A stretch of DNA of 64,000 nt from Mycteria americana (lineage: Eukaryota; Chordata; Aves; Ciconiiformes; Ciconiidae), in contig NC_134367.1 of the NCBI RefSeq assembly GCF_035582795.1, positions 121,608,562-121,672,561 of the forward strand, written 5' to 3'. Under the pieces are notes generated by a model. It did not search any database. It was not told the DNA's origin and was given only the letters and a program-made list of their open reading frames with translations. This document shows positions 34,693 to 48,000 of this stretch, piece by piece. Position numbers and translations under genes: made by a program. Every line of letters begins with the position of its first letter. Within the stretch, counting starts at the first letter, position 1.

Positions 34693-36658
34693 CCCGCCCG
34701 GGACAGCAGGACCCTCGCCCTGCACCAAGGACGCGGCCCGGACGGCGACGGCGAGGACGGGAAGCGGGGTGCCGATGCCGGTGGCGGTGGCGGTGGCGGG
34801 GCAGCGCTGCTGGGCCGGATCCTGCCTCCTCCCAGCGCTGCTGCGTGCCAGCACAGCTCCGTCCTGCTGTCTCTGGTGGCCGTTGGCTCCAAGTGCCCAA
34901 CATTCCGAGGCCAACGGAAAGTGGGAGGGGCCCTGGGGGGGCACTGGGCTGGGGGTTCTCTCCAGTATGGCCGTGTCCGTCTTGCACTGGGGAGCCCAGA
35001 AGAGCAGGAGGCAGCAGCGGGGAAGGACCACCTGCCCCCACCTGCTGGCAATGCCCCTTGCCATGGGGTTCACCGCCGGTTCCTGGCCTCCAACTAGACT
35101 CGGTGCCACCGGTCAGCACCCTCTGGGCCCGGCCGCTCGGCCACTTTTCCATCCACTGCACTGCTCCTCAGCCCACGTGCTGGTTGCTTTCTCGCACTCC
35201 TCAGGCACATCTCCCCTTTGGCGCGGCCTCACAAGCCCATCTGCCAGCTCCCTCAGCACTTGAGGGTGCACCCCATGGGGGCCCGGCAGGGACCTGTGCA
35301 TCTCCACTTTGCTTAAGCGTTCTCTAATGTAGGGAAGCGTTCTCTGGCCGAGCGAAGGTCAGGGGAGTTTCAAGACGGAGCAACATAAGTCCTGAAATGG
35401 GACCGTATGATGAGCTTAATCATGACACGGCTTCACAGGAGCTGGGATGGGGCTATGTTTTGCATCTGTGCGGAAAACAGCCTTGATAAGGCAGGGATGT
35501 GTTAGTGATGGCCGGGCAGGGCTTGCACTCGCCAAGGGCTTTCCTGCTCCTCAGAGTGCCCCGCCAGCGAGCAGGCTGGGGGTGCACAAGACGCTGGGAG
35601 GGGACACAGCGGGGACATCTGACCCCAACCGACCAAAGGGATATCCCACGCCAGACGACGCCGTGCTCAGCAAGAAAAGTGGGGGGCGGAGGTTTGGCGG
35701 GGGCTGCCCTTGCTCGGGGACTGCCTGGGCATCGGTCGGTTGGTGGAGAGCAATGCCTTTCCTTTGCATCCCTTGTTTTTCTCGGGCTTTGTTTTCCTCT
35801 CTCTTTCTTCTTTCTGGGTTTTCGTTTGCTTACCTTTTTGCCTTTGTTGATTATAAAACTGTCTTTACCTCAACACACGAGTTTTCTCCCGTTTGCCCTT
35901 CTGATTCTCCCCCTGCCCCCCGCTGCGGAGGAGCGAGCGAGCGGCTGTGTGGTGCTGAGCTGACGGCCAGGGTTAAACCACAGCAGCCTGTGAGCAAAAG
36001 AGTTACCTACCGACGGTGAGAGTGCTCGTCCTTCCTCCTCCGTCATGCTGTGGGCATCCCCTGTATCACACCTGGATGCACGAAAGCCTCAGCCCTCCGG
36101 CTGCTGCTGCAGTCGCTTCCAAAGCTTTTTGGTTGAGCGGACGCATTGCCACCACCCAGCGTGGAAGTTAATCTCTGCCATTGCCATGAGTTAGGGGGGT
36201 CTGAGGAAACGGCCCGACAATGAGTGTGCAAGGAGGATGGCTGCAGGGGACAGCAAGCTGCAGGGGACGGTGGCTGCATAAGGAAGGACCTTTAGCCCTT
36301 CCTGGCCACCGTGCCCTGCCTACGTCTTGCCCTTGCTCTGACCTCACGGCGCCGCTCCTCGGAGGTACCCAAAACTCGCCAGGACGTGGTCCTGGGTAAC
36401 CTGCTCTAGGTGAGCCTGCTTGAGCAGAGGGCTTGGACCAGATGACCGCCGCCGGTCCCTTCCGGCCTCCACCCTCCTGTGTGACTCCCTGCTTTGCTTT
36501 CGCTCCTAAAGCACCTCAGCTCAGCCCTGATGCCCGCTGGAAAGCAGGCTGGGACAAGGGCCCATGCCAAACTCCCCCCCGACCATTCATCACAAAACAA
36601 CAGCTCCCCGCTCCACAATATCCTACGGCAGACACAGTCAGAAGAGAGAAAAGATGGT
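34693..36658. other. Spacer 5 between RhoGAP copies 5 and 6
   Basis: No gene. It contains the CR1 RT fragment (minus, 35145-35328), the LTR fragment (plus, 35434-35982) and the CR1 3' end (plus, 36359-36490). Beta haplotype. Confidence 0.8.
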
Positions 36659-37772
36659 TTTATTGTGGACATCAGCTGTGGGGGCCCAGCAGTCACAGCG
36701 GTTCGGCCAGCACAGAAGGAATCAGCACCTGCAACGCCAGAGTCAGAAAGCTCTGATCAATCCATAAAGGCAGGAAGAGGCAGGACTGTGTCCCCCTCTC
36801 TTTGGGCAACACAGCTGGCAAGGAATGTTCATAGCCCAGAAGAGAGAGCTATTGCCGGCATGGCCTACGGCAGGGCTCTGGCGCCTGATCCCCATGGGTA
36901 ATGCTCGGCGAGACCTGTGCGCGTGCAGAGGTGCGCAGCGCCCCGGTGCCACGCGGCAGGGCTCCGTCGGGAGCCCCTGGGGAGCTGCCGCGGAGTGCTT
37001 GCCAAAGCCTGCGCAGCACCCTCCCTCGCCGTCCCTTGCCAGCGAGTTGCACTGACTTAGAGCAGTGTTGCGAGCGGGGCAGCAGAGCCTGGTACGCACC
37101 TGGGCTTCCTGCCCTTCTGCACCTTCCTGCGTCTTTCCCGTCGTCCGTCCCCCAAAGCTTTTCCTCTCTTCCTCCTCTTCTTTTCTGCGCGCCTTTCACT
37201 CTCCTCTGCCCAGGCCTGTTTTCTCTTTCCATTTCTTCTCTTTTCCTTGTCCTGGGCAGAGCCTGCAAACCTTTCCATCCCACAGCGGTATTAGCCAGGG
37301 AAAGCCACGATCCACTGGAATCGGTTCTGATTTGAACCAAAGCGCGCTCATTTTACCTTCCGTCCTCTGAAAGGCTCGCCAGCTCTTCTGGGTGCCCCAG
37401 GGAGTCTGCCGCGCTCCCGGGGGTGCTTGGAAGCAAAGCTGGAGGTGCCTGCAAGAGAAATGTTGGAGTTGGCAGGTGGCAAGAGATGACCTGGAGCGGT
37501 AAGCGCCTGTTTGCCAACTTGCTGCCTTAGCTCTCCAGGGGAGATCCCTTTGGCTGGTTTGCATCAGCCGCACTTTGCACAGTCCCCCCCCCCGGAACCC
37601 CCCCTGTGCAGACTTGGTGAAGCTCTGACAAAGTAAGACCTGAGCAAAAGCCTGCTGAAGTCGCCAGCTACCCGCCTCTGTCTTTTTGGAGGTATTTTGC
37701 GGGCATTTTGTTCCACGAAGCCCGTGCCTCGTGCGTTTGAGAAGCAACCTTGCCCGTTTTCCTTACTATGGG

Positions 37773-40700
37773 TCATCCCGGCGGGTGGAGGAATAACCCA
37801 AACACGCAGCAGCTCCGCTGCCAGGCAGAGGCACAGCAGCGACTTGGCCTCAGCAGGAACTCCCCTCCTACAGCAGACACGCTGTCCCAGTCTTTGGGGA
37901 CCTGACACACCTCTCCCGTTTCACGCTCCACCACCGTATCGCCGCCAGCTTCTCCGAGGACGCCGAGCAGAGAAGGGGCCGCATGGGGCAAGGCTTCTGC
38001 CTGGTGCTCGCTGTGGGCAGGGACTGCAGGGACGCTTTGCTCTTCCAAAGGCAGATCTAGAAAGGAAAAGCACGTGCAGCAAAGTGACTTCTGGGAAGGA
38101 AACAACAGCTCAAGCAAAACCCACCCGAAGCCCTACTCCACCTCTCTTTTCAGCCCTCTGACGCCCAGCCTGCAGGCTGCAGCTCACCTCGCGGAGCAAA
38201 CCGTTCATGCCCCGAGAGGCCGTGGGCAAAGAGATGCCACGGGGCAAGCGGGGCTGAGAGGACGACGCTCGATGCCCAGCCCCGCCAGAAACGACGCTGA
38301 GGTTTCTGGCGTCCCAAGCCCCAGCCTGTGACAACCCTCCGTCCCTCCTCTTACCTCTGGATCTCTCCGGGGGGGCTGGAGACTCCTCGGCTGCTGCACA
38401 GGAAAGCTCAGCTGTCTCCTCCCCAAAGAGCTGCCTGCAGTTCTCCATCAGAAACTCCAGCAGCACCTTCACCTGCACACATCAAAGCCTTGCTCTCAAG
38501 GCAGCTGCCTGAAAAGGGAGCAAGCAGCCTTTCCCGCTCCTGACTCTTGCTTCTGCACACAAGGCTGTGGCTGTGGGGCTGCTCTTGCCGGCAGCCACCC
38601 CGCCAGCGTTTGCTCCAGGGAGGAGGCATCCCGAGACACCTCTGAGCAGCCAAGCTCTCATGGGCCGCCAAGGCTGCAGCCGGCTGGTCGATCCAGCGTA
38701 CCTTCTCGGCCACCTGCAGCATGGCCTCCAGCGGGAGCAGGTCCTCGTTGGCTGGGCTCAGGAGGTTTGGCCCAACGCAGATGGCCAGGTTGCTGCAGCT
38801 CATCCTGCTGGTGGCTGCGTTGCGGCCGATGTGCTGCAGGAGGGACAGCAGCCGCTTCAGGAGGAGGAGGTTGGCGGCAGGCAACTTCTCGGCCACCCTG
38901 AGGGAACAGGAACACGAGGCTCATAAAGCAGACGTTGCCCACCGCCGTCCCCCAGGCTCGCCCGAGGCAGGTGGGAGCCAGCGGCTGTGTTGCGCAGCTT
39001 GCCAGGGGCTCTCAGCCGGCGGTCAGGGCTCCTGCTCAACAGGCAGGCTGCTGCCCACGCTTACGCTTTCAGCTCTTCGATCTTCTCCTCCTCGCTGCTC
39101 TTCTGCATGGCCGCCATCCAGTCCTCGTAGAGGTCGTTGACGAGCAGCTTGGAGGGGATGCTTCGCAGGAAGTCCTGCAAGGCCGAGGGCTCCAGCTGAG
39201 CCTTTGAGCGCTCCAGGCCAGGCAGGAGCTCCTCCAGCTGCAGGTCAGAAGCGCTCACCTTCAAGATGACGGCCAGCAGCAGCGCCGGCTGGCTTCCCAG
39301 GTCCACGTCTGCGCCGCGGTCCAGGGCCTCCCGCAGCTCCCGAAGCGCTGTCCCGCTGGCAGCTCTGCGGAATATGCCCTCCGTGGAGGGCCCTTCCCGC
39401 TGCAGGACAGCCAGCAGCTCCTGCAGGAGAGGCAGGAGGACAGTTGCTTGCCTGAGGAGCTGCCTTGCAACGGCGGTGGCCAGAGCACTGCCCCAGACCT
39501 GGCTCCTTGCTGGGGGCGAAGAGCCCCATGCCCCGTGGCCGGAGCTCCTGGGGACACCCACCGCCTCTGCGGAGCAGCCCGAGGGAGGGCTGGCTGGGGA
39601 CGCCCTGTCCAGGACGGCATACCTGGATGGGCTGGGGCAGCGTGCCGTCCTCCCCGCAGAGGGCTGCCAGGGGCTGGCCGAAGAGCGCCCTGCCGCGGCC
39701 GCAGCCCGCCTGCCCGGGTGCCTGGGCAGCGTGCGGGCTCCGCCGCAGAGCAAAGGGCCAGGGCAGCCCCCTCCTCCTCCTCCTGCTGCTCCCTCCTGCT
39801 GCAAAGGAAAACAGAGCAAGAGCCCCTCAATGGAGAGCACCAGGCCAGCGCTCCCGCAGCCTGCCCTGCCCTGCCCTGCCCTGCCTGCCGCGCGGTGCTG
39901 AGCGGTGCGGCAGGACGGGCAGGGAGCCGGCAGCTGGGACCGTGGCTGCGGCTCAGCGGCTCTGGCTCGCAGGCTCCTGAGAGCCGGCGTGCCACCAGGA
40001 CAGCCTGGCCCAGCCCTCGCCCTGCCCTCCTCCACGCTGTGGGCAGCAGCAGCAGAGGCTGCGTGTCCCCGCACAACCACGTCCAGCGGCCGCTGCCCAG
40101 CGGGTGTCCTTGCTCCTGCGGCTGCCGTCCTCCCTTGGGCTGCCCAACCTGCATGGCGACACTCAAGGGACAAGTGAGCACACATGAACCGCTTGCAGGA
40201 AGTTGCCTTTCTTTCCAAAACTCACCTGGTGAGCGGCAAAGTCCCCCTCCGTTGCCAGACGGGAGCGGTGGAGGCCCTTGCTTGGGATCAGCCTGCAAGA
40301 ACCAGGCTGCGCTTAGGGAGCAGCCCTGCAGCAGAAAGGGCCACCCACGAGCTGCCACCCGGCACCAGCGGCCTGAGCGTGGCACAGCTGGGACTCTCTG
40401 CCCTCCCAGGCTCTCTGCCCCGCGCGGCGGGTTTCCTCCCAGCGCCGCCAGCGAGGACGTGCCGGCGTTCCTGGTGGCTGCCCAAGCCTCTCCGCTCCCC
40501 GAGTGGCTCCGCGGGACCCTCCCTCCCTCCCTCCCACACAAGCTCACCCCACTCGCCGCACATCCCTGGCACCCCGGCACAGCCAGAGGCGGGTGAAAGG
40601 CAGCCATTCTCACCTCTGCCTGGCCCTCCATCAGCCTCTCCAGGCTCCTGGCGCTGACTGTCCTCCACTGGGCAAGAGAGAAGGAGTGCAAGAAGGTGAG

Positions 40701-42058
40701 CAGCCATGCCTCTGCTGCTGGGCTGGAGGAGCAGCGCTCGGGGGCAGAGCCCACGCCAGAGAGACACTCACGGCGTGGCGGCGGCTCAGCTCCTTCTCGA
40801 GGAGTTTGAGCGAGGGCAGTCGCGTCACTCGGGCTCTCTTGGCTCCTTCTGGTGTCCTGTGCACCGGCAAGGGACAGGCGGAGAGCAGGCTGAGCCCCGA
40901 GCCGCCTCTTCTCTCCTGCCGGGCATCTCTGCCCGAGAGCTGCCCGCAGCCGCAGGGGCACCTCTCCCCAGCTGGGGAGCTGTGTTCCCCCCTCCGGCTG
41001 CGCCTGGAGCATCCCCCCGGCTTACCCCAGCAGTGTGCCCAGCCACAGCTCCTTCAGCGCCCGGGAGCTGCAGAAAGAGAGGAGCGACAGCCTCAGGCCC
41101 CGCTGCCCCCCAGCCCGTGGGCAGAGGCGGGCGCCTGCGCAGCCCTGCCCCGTGGGGAAGGACGGACACAGGGGCAGGACGAAGCCCCGTGGGGCAGGAC
41201 AGAGGCGCTGCCCGAGCCCTGGCTGCCTCTGTCCTGCCAGAGCAGCCGCTTTTGCCCTTCCCTTCTGGGGAGCCAAAGGTGACCAGGGGCTGCAGGACAT
41301 GGAAATGCCCCCGTCCCTCCCTGCCGGCGTGCTGCCTGCTCCCTGCCCGGGCTCTGCACGGAGGGCAGAGGCCATTCGCACCATGGCGTGGCCATGCTTA
41401 GGAACCTCTCCTGCCCGGCCGTGGGACGCGGCACCACGACTCACCCAAAATCGGCAATGCAGGAGCCGGTGGGCCAGACGAAGATGAGGGTGGTCCTGTC
41501 CTCGTCGCCGCCTGCCTCCTCTTCTTCCTCCCCCGCCGCCTCCTTCCCGCCGCTCAGCACCCACAGCTGGTCCAGGGCCAGGCGGAGCTGTGGGCGCAGG
41601 CTGGTGCCACCTCTGCAGAGAGGAGAGGCAGGCGGTGGGCTGGAGGTGGGCTCCTTGGGGACCCCCGGGCAGAGCCCTGCCCCCCAGCTGCCACTGGGAG
41701 GGACAGGGGTGCATCCAGCACCAGGGTCCCGGGGCCGGGGGCTGGTGCCGGGCTGCCCCTGCCCTGGGGCCAGGGCCGGAGATGGGGGAAAGGCAGCTGG
41801 GCTCTGCGGCTCTTACTGCAACTTGGCCATCAGCAGTTCCTCTCGGAGGAGGAGAAGGCGCCTCTCGCTCCTCTTGCGGCCCCGGCTCAGCCGCACGTCC
41901 GCGCTCAGCACCGGCTCGATGTCGGTGAGAGCCTCCCTGCAGAGCAGAGAGCGGCGGGCATGAGAAATGCCGCTGCCGTGGGGCCCGGCCGTGCCCGCGC
42001 GTCCCCGAGCCGCGGGGGGAGCCCACCTGGAGCCGCAGCAGCAGTTGGCCTGGCCCAT
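37773..42058 (-). CDS. ARHGAP20/TAGAP-like RhoGAP, copy 6 (haplotype A)
   Basis: All exons recur at +36840, with a 537-residue product ending in TGA. A private two-base intron change (GGACAGGGG instead of GGACGTGGG near 41701) marks this copy. The gene is haplotype A but its spacer is beta, so it is a recombinant relative to copies 1 and 3. PolyA signal at 36659-36664. Confidence 0.84.
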
Positions 42059-44024
42059 CCCGCCCGGGACAGCAGGACCCTCGCCCTGCACCAAGGACGC
42101 GGCCCGGACGGCGACGGCGAGGACGGGAAGCGGGGTGCCGATGCCGGTGGCGGTGGCGGTGGCGGGGCAGCGCTGCTGGGCCGGATCCTGCCTCCTCCCA
42201 GCGCTGCTGCGTGCCAGCACAGCTCCGTCCTGCTGTCTCTGGTGGCCGTTGGCTCCAAGTGCCCAACATTCCGAGGCCAACGGAAAGTGGGAGGGGCCCT
42301 GGGGGGGCACTGGGCTGGGGGTTCTCTCCAGTATGGCCGTGTCCGTCTTGCACTGGGGAGCCCAGAAGAGCAGGAGGCAGCAGCGGGGAAGGACCACCTG
42401 CCCCCACCTGCTGGCAATGCCCCTTGCCATGGGGTTCACCGCCGGTTCCTGGCCTCCAACTAGACTCGGTGCCACCGGTCAGCACCCTCTGGGCCCGGCC
42501 GCTCGGCCACTTTTCCATCCACTGCACTGCTCCTCAGCCCACGTGCTGGTTGCTTTCTCGCACTCCTCAGGCACATCTCCCCTTTGGCGCGGCCTCACAA
42601 GCCCATCTGCCAGCTCCCTCAGCACTTGAGGGTGCACCCCATGGGGGCCCGGCAGGGACCTGTGCATCTCCACTTTGCTTAAGCGTTCTCTAATGTAGGG
42701 AAGCGTTCTCTGGCCGAGCGAAGGTCAGGGGAGTTTCAAGACGGAGCAACATAAGTCCTGAAATGGGACCGTATGATGAGCTTAATCATGACACGGCTTC
42801 ACAGGAGCTGGGATGGGGCTATGTTTTGCATCTGTGCGGAAAACAGCCTTGATAAGGCAGGGATGTGTTAGTGATGGCCGGGCAGGGCTTGCACTCGCCA
42901 AGGGCTTTCCTGCTCCTCAGAGTGCCCCGCCAGCGAGCAGGCTGGGGGTGCACAAGACGCTGGGAGGGGACACAGCGGGGACATCTGACCCCAACCGACC
43001 AAAGGGATATCCCACGCCAGACGACGCCGTGCTCAGCAAGAAAAGTGGGGGGCGGAGGTTTGGCGGGGGCTGCCCTTGCTCGGGGACTGCCTGGGCATCG
43101 GTCGGTTGGTGGAGAGCAATGCCTTTCCTTTGCATCCCTTGTTTTTCTCGGGCTTTGTTTTCCTCTCTCTTTCTTCTTTCTGGGTTTTCGTTTGCTTACC
43201 TTTTTGCCTTTGTTGATTATAAAACTGTCTTTACCTCAACACACGAGTTTTCTCCCGTTTGCCCTTCTGATTCTCCCCCTGCCCCCCGCTGCGGAGGAGC
43301 GAGCGAGCGGCTGTGTGGTGCTGAGCTGACGGCCAGGGTTAAACCACAGCAGCCTGTGAGCAAAAGAGTTACCTACCGACGGTGAGAGTGCTCGTCCTTC
43401 CTCCTCCGTCATGCTGTGGGCATCCCCTGTATCACACCTGGATGCACGAAAGCCTCAGCCCTCCGGCTGCTGCTGCAGTCGCTTCCAAAGCTTTTTGGTT
43501 GAGCGGACGCATTGCCACCACCCAGCGTGGAAGTTAATCTCTGCCATTGCCATGAGTTAGGGGGGTCTGAGGAAACGGCCCGACAATGAGTGTGCAAGGA
43601 GGATGGCTGCAGGGGACAGCAAGCTGCAGGGGACGGTGGCTGCATAAGGAAGGACCTTTAGCCCTTCCTGGCCACCGTGCCCTGCCTACGTCTTGCCCTT
43701 GCTCTGACCTCACGGCGCCGCTCCTCGGAGGTACCCAAAACTCGCCAGGACGTGGTCCTGGGTAACCTGCTCTAGGTGAGCCTGCTTGAGCAGAGGGCTT
43801 GGACCAGATGACCGCCGCCGGTCCCTTCCGGCCTCCACCCTCCTGTGTGACTCCCTGCTTTGCTTTCGCTCCTAAAGCACCTCAGCTCAGCCCTGATGCC
43901 CGCTGGAAAGCAGGCTGGGACAAGGGCCCATGCCAAACTCCCCCCCGACCATTCATCACAAAACAACAGCTCCCCGCTCCACAATATCCTACGGCAGACA
44001 CAGTCAGAAGAGAGAAAAGATGGT
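42059..44024. other. Spacer 6 between RhoGAP copies 6 and 7
   Basis: No gene. It contains the CR1 RT fragment (minus, 42511-42694), the LTR fragment (plus, 42800-43348) and the CR1 3' end (plus, 43725-43856). Beta haplotype. Confidence 0.8.
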
Positions 44025-45033
44025 TTTATTGTGGACATCAGCTGTGGGGGCCCAGCAGTCACAGCGGTTCGGCCAGCACAGAAGGAATCAGCACCTGCAA
44101 CGCCAGAGTCAGAAAGCTCTGATCAATCCATAAAGGCAGGAAGAGGCAGGACTGTGTCCCCCTCTCTTTGGGCAACACAGCTGGCAAGGAATGTTCATAG
44201 CCCAGAAGAGAGAGCTATTGCCGGCATGGCCTACGGCAGGGCTCTGGCGCCTGATCCCCATGGGTAATGCTCGGCGAGACCTGTGCGCGTGCAGAGGTGC
44301 GCAGCGCCCCGGTGCCACGCGGCAGGGCTCCGTCGGGAGCCCCTGGGGAGCTGCCGCGGAGTGCTTGCCAAACCCTGCGCAGCACCCTCCCTCGCCGTCC
44401 CTTGCCAGCGAGTTGCACTGACTTAGAGCAGTGTTGCGAGCGGGGCAGCAGAGCCTGGTACGCACCTGGGCTTCCTGCCCTTCTGCACCTTCCTGCGTCT
44501 TTCCCGTCGTCCGTCCCCCAAAGCTTTTCCTCTCTTCCTCCTCTTCTTTTCTGCGCGCCTTTCACTCTCCTCTGCCCAGGCCTGTTTTCTCTTTCCATTT
44601 CTTCTCTTTTCCTTGTCCTGGGCAGAGCCTGCAAACCTTTCCATCCCACAGCGGTATTAGCCAGGGAAAGCCACGATCCACTGGAATCGGTTCTGATTTG
44701 AACCAAAGCGCGCTCATTTTACCTTCCGTCCTCTGAAAGGCTCGCCAGCTCTTCTGGGTGCCCCAGGGAGTCTGCCGCGCTCCCGGGGGTGCTTGGAAGC
44801 AAAGCTGGAGGTGCCTGCAAGAGAAATGTTGGAGTTGGCAGGTGGCAAGAGATGACCTGGAGCGGTAAGCGCCTGTTTGCCAACTTGCTGCCTTAGCTCT
44901 CCAGGGGAGATCCCTTTGGCTGGTTTGCATCAGCCGCACTTTGCACAGTCCCCCCCCCCGGAACCCCCCCTGTGCAGACTTGGTGAAGCTCTGACAAAGT
45001 AAGACCTGAGCAAAAGCCTGCTGAAGTCGCCAG

Positions 45034-48000
45034 CTACCCGCCTCTGTCTTTTTGGAGGTATTTTGCGGGCATTTTGTTCCACGAAGCCCGTGCCTCGTGC
45101 GTTTGAGAAGCAACCTTGCCCGTTTTCCTTACTATGGATCGTCCCGGCGGGTGGAGGAATAACCCAAACGCGCAGCAGCTCCGCTGCCAGGCAGAGGCAC
45201 AGCAGCGACTTGGCCTCAGCAGGAACTCCCCTCCTACAGCAGACACGCTGTCCCAGTCTTTGGGGACCTGACACACCTCTCCCGTTTCACGCTCCACCAC
45301 CGTATCGCCGCCAGCTTCTCCGAGGACGCCGAGCAGAGAAGGGGCCGCATGGGGCAAGGCTTCTGCCTGGTGCTCGCTGTGGGCAGGGACTGCAGGGACG
45401 CTTTGCTCTTCCAAAGGCAGATCTAGAAAGGAAAAGCACGTGCAGCAAAGTGACTTCTGGGAAGGAAACAACAGCTCAAGCAAAACCCACCCGAAGCCCT
45501 ACTCCACCTCTCTTTTCAGCCCTCTGACGCCCAGCCTGCAGGCTGCAGCTCACCTCGCGGAGCAAACCGTTCATGCCCCGAGAGGCCGTGGGCAAAGAGA
45601 TGCCACGGGGCAAGCGGGGCTGAGAGGACGACGCTCGATGCCCAGCCCCGCCAGAAACGACGCTGAGGTTTCTGGCGTCCCAAGCCCCAGCCTGTGACAA
45701 CCCTCCGTCCCTCCTCTTACCTCTGGATCTCTCCGGGGGGGCTGGAGACTCCTCGGCTGCTGCACAGGAAAGCTCAGCTGTCTCCTCCCCAAAGAGCTGC
45801 CTGCAGTTCTCCATCAGAAACTCCAGCAGCACCTTCACCTGCACACATCAAAGCCTTGCTCTCAAGGCAGCTGCCTGAAAAGGGAGCAAGCAGCCTTTCC
45901 CGCTCCTGACTCTTGCTTCTGCACACAAGGCTGTGGCTGTGGGGCTGCTCTTGCCGGCAGCCACCCCGCCAGCGTTTGCTCCAGGGAGGAGGCATCCCGA
46001 GACACCTCTGAGCAGCCAAGCTCTCATGGGCCGCCAAGGCTGCAGCCGGCTGGTCGATCCAGCGTACCTTCTCGGCCACCTGCAGCATGGCCTCCAGCGG
46101 GAGCAGGTCCTCGTTGGCTGGGCTCAGGAGGTTTGGCCCAACGCAGATGGCCAGGTTGCTGCAGCTCATCCTGCTGGTGGCTGCGTTGCGGCCGATGTGC
46201 TGCAGGAGGGACAGCAGCCGCTTCAGGAGGAGGAGGTTGGCGGCAGGCAACTTCTCGGCCACCCTGAGGGAACAGGAACACGAGGCTCATAAAGCAGACG
46301 TTGCCCACCGCCGTCCCCCAGGCTCGCCCGAGGCAGGTGGGAGCCAGCGGCTGTGTTGCGCAGCTTGCCAGGGGCTCTCAGCCGGCGGTCAGGGCTCCTG
46401 CTCAACAGGCAGGCTGCTGCCCACGCTTACGCTTTCAGCTCTTCGATCTTCTCCTCCTCGCTGCTCTTCTGCATGGCCGCCATCCAGTCCTCGTAGAGGT
46501 CGTTGACGAGCAGCTTGGAGGGGATGCTTCGCAGGAAGTCCTGCAAGGCCGAGGGCTCCAGCTGAGCCTTTGAGCGCTCCAGGCCAGGCAGGAGCTCCTC
46601 CAGCTGCAGGTCAGAAGCGCTCACCTTCAAGATGACGGCCAGCAGCAGCGCCGGCTGGCTTCCCAGGTCCACGTCTGCGCCGCGGTCCAGGGCCTCCCGC
46701 AGCTCCCGAAGCGCTGTCCCGCTGGCAGCTCTGCGGAATATGCCCTCCGTGGAGGGCCCTTCCCGCTGCAGGACAGCCAGCAGCTCCTGCAGGAGAGGCA
46801 GGAGGACAGTTGCTTGCCTGAGGAGCTGCCTTGCAACGGCGGTGGCCAGAGCACTGCCCCAGACCTGGCTCCTTGCTGGGGGCGAAGAGCCCCATGCCCC
46901 GTGGCCGGAGCTCCTGGGGACACCCACCGCCTCTGCGGAGCAGCCCGAGGGAGGGCTGGCTGGGGACGCCCTGTCCAGGACGGCATACCTGGATGGGCTG
47001 GGGCAGCGTGCCGTCCTCCCCGCAGAGGGCTGCCAGGGGCTGGCCGAAGAGCGCCCTGCCGCGGCCGCAGCCCGCCTGCCCGGGTGCCTGGGCAGCGTGC
47101 GGGCTCCGCCGCAGAGCAAAGGGCCAGGGCAGCCCCCTCCTCCTCCTCCTGCTGCTCCCTCCTGCTGCAAAGGAAAACAGAGCAAGAGCCCCTCAATGGA
47201 GAGCACCAGGCCAGCGCTCCCGCAGCCTGCCCTGCCCTGCCCTGCCCTGCCTGCCGCGCGGTGCTGAGCGGTGCGGCAGGACGGGCAGGGAGCCGGCAGC
47301 TGGGACCGTGGCTGCGGCTCAGCGGCTCTGGCTCGCAGGCTCCTGAGAGCCGGCGTGCCACCAGGACAGCCTGGCCCAGCCCTCGCCCTGCCCTCCTCCA
47401 CGCTGTGGGCAGCAGCAGCAGAGGCTGCGTGTCCCCGCACAACCACGTCCAGCGGCCGCTGCCCAGCGGGTGTCCTTGCTCCTGCGGCTGCCGTCCTCCC
47501 TTGGGCTGCCCAACCTGCATGGCGACACTCAAGGGACAAGTGAGCACACATGAACCGCTTGCAGGAAGTTGCCTTTCTTTCCAAAACTCACCTGGTGAGC
47601 GGCAAAGTCCCCCTCCGTTGCCAGACGGGAGCGGTGGAGGCCCTTGCTTGGGATCAGCCTGCAAGAACCAGGCTGCGCTTAGGGAGCAGCCCTGCAGCAG
47701 AAAGGGCCACCCACGAGCTGCCACCCGGCACCAGCGGCCTGAGCGTGGCACAGCTGGGACTCTCTGCCCTCCCAGGCTCTCTGCCCCGCGCGGCGGGTTT
47801 CCTCCCAGCGCCGCCAGCGAGGACGTGCCGGCGTTCCTGGTGGCTGCCCAAGCCTCTCCGCTCCCCGAGTGGCTCCGCGGGACCCTCCCTCCCTCCCACA
47901 CAAGCTCACCCCACTCGCCGCACATCCCTGGCACCCCGGCACAGCCAGAGGCGGGTGAAAGGCAGCCATTCTCACCTCTGCCTGGCCCTCCATCAGCCTC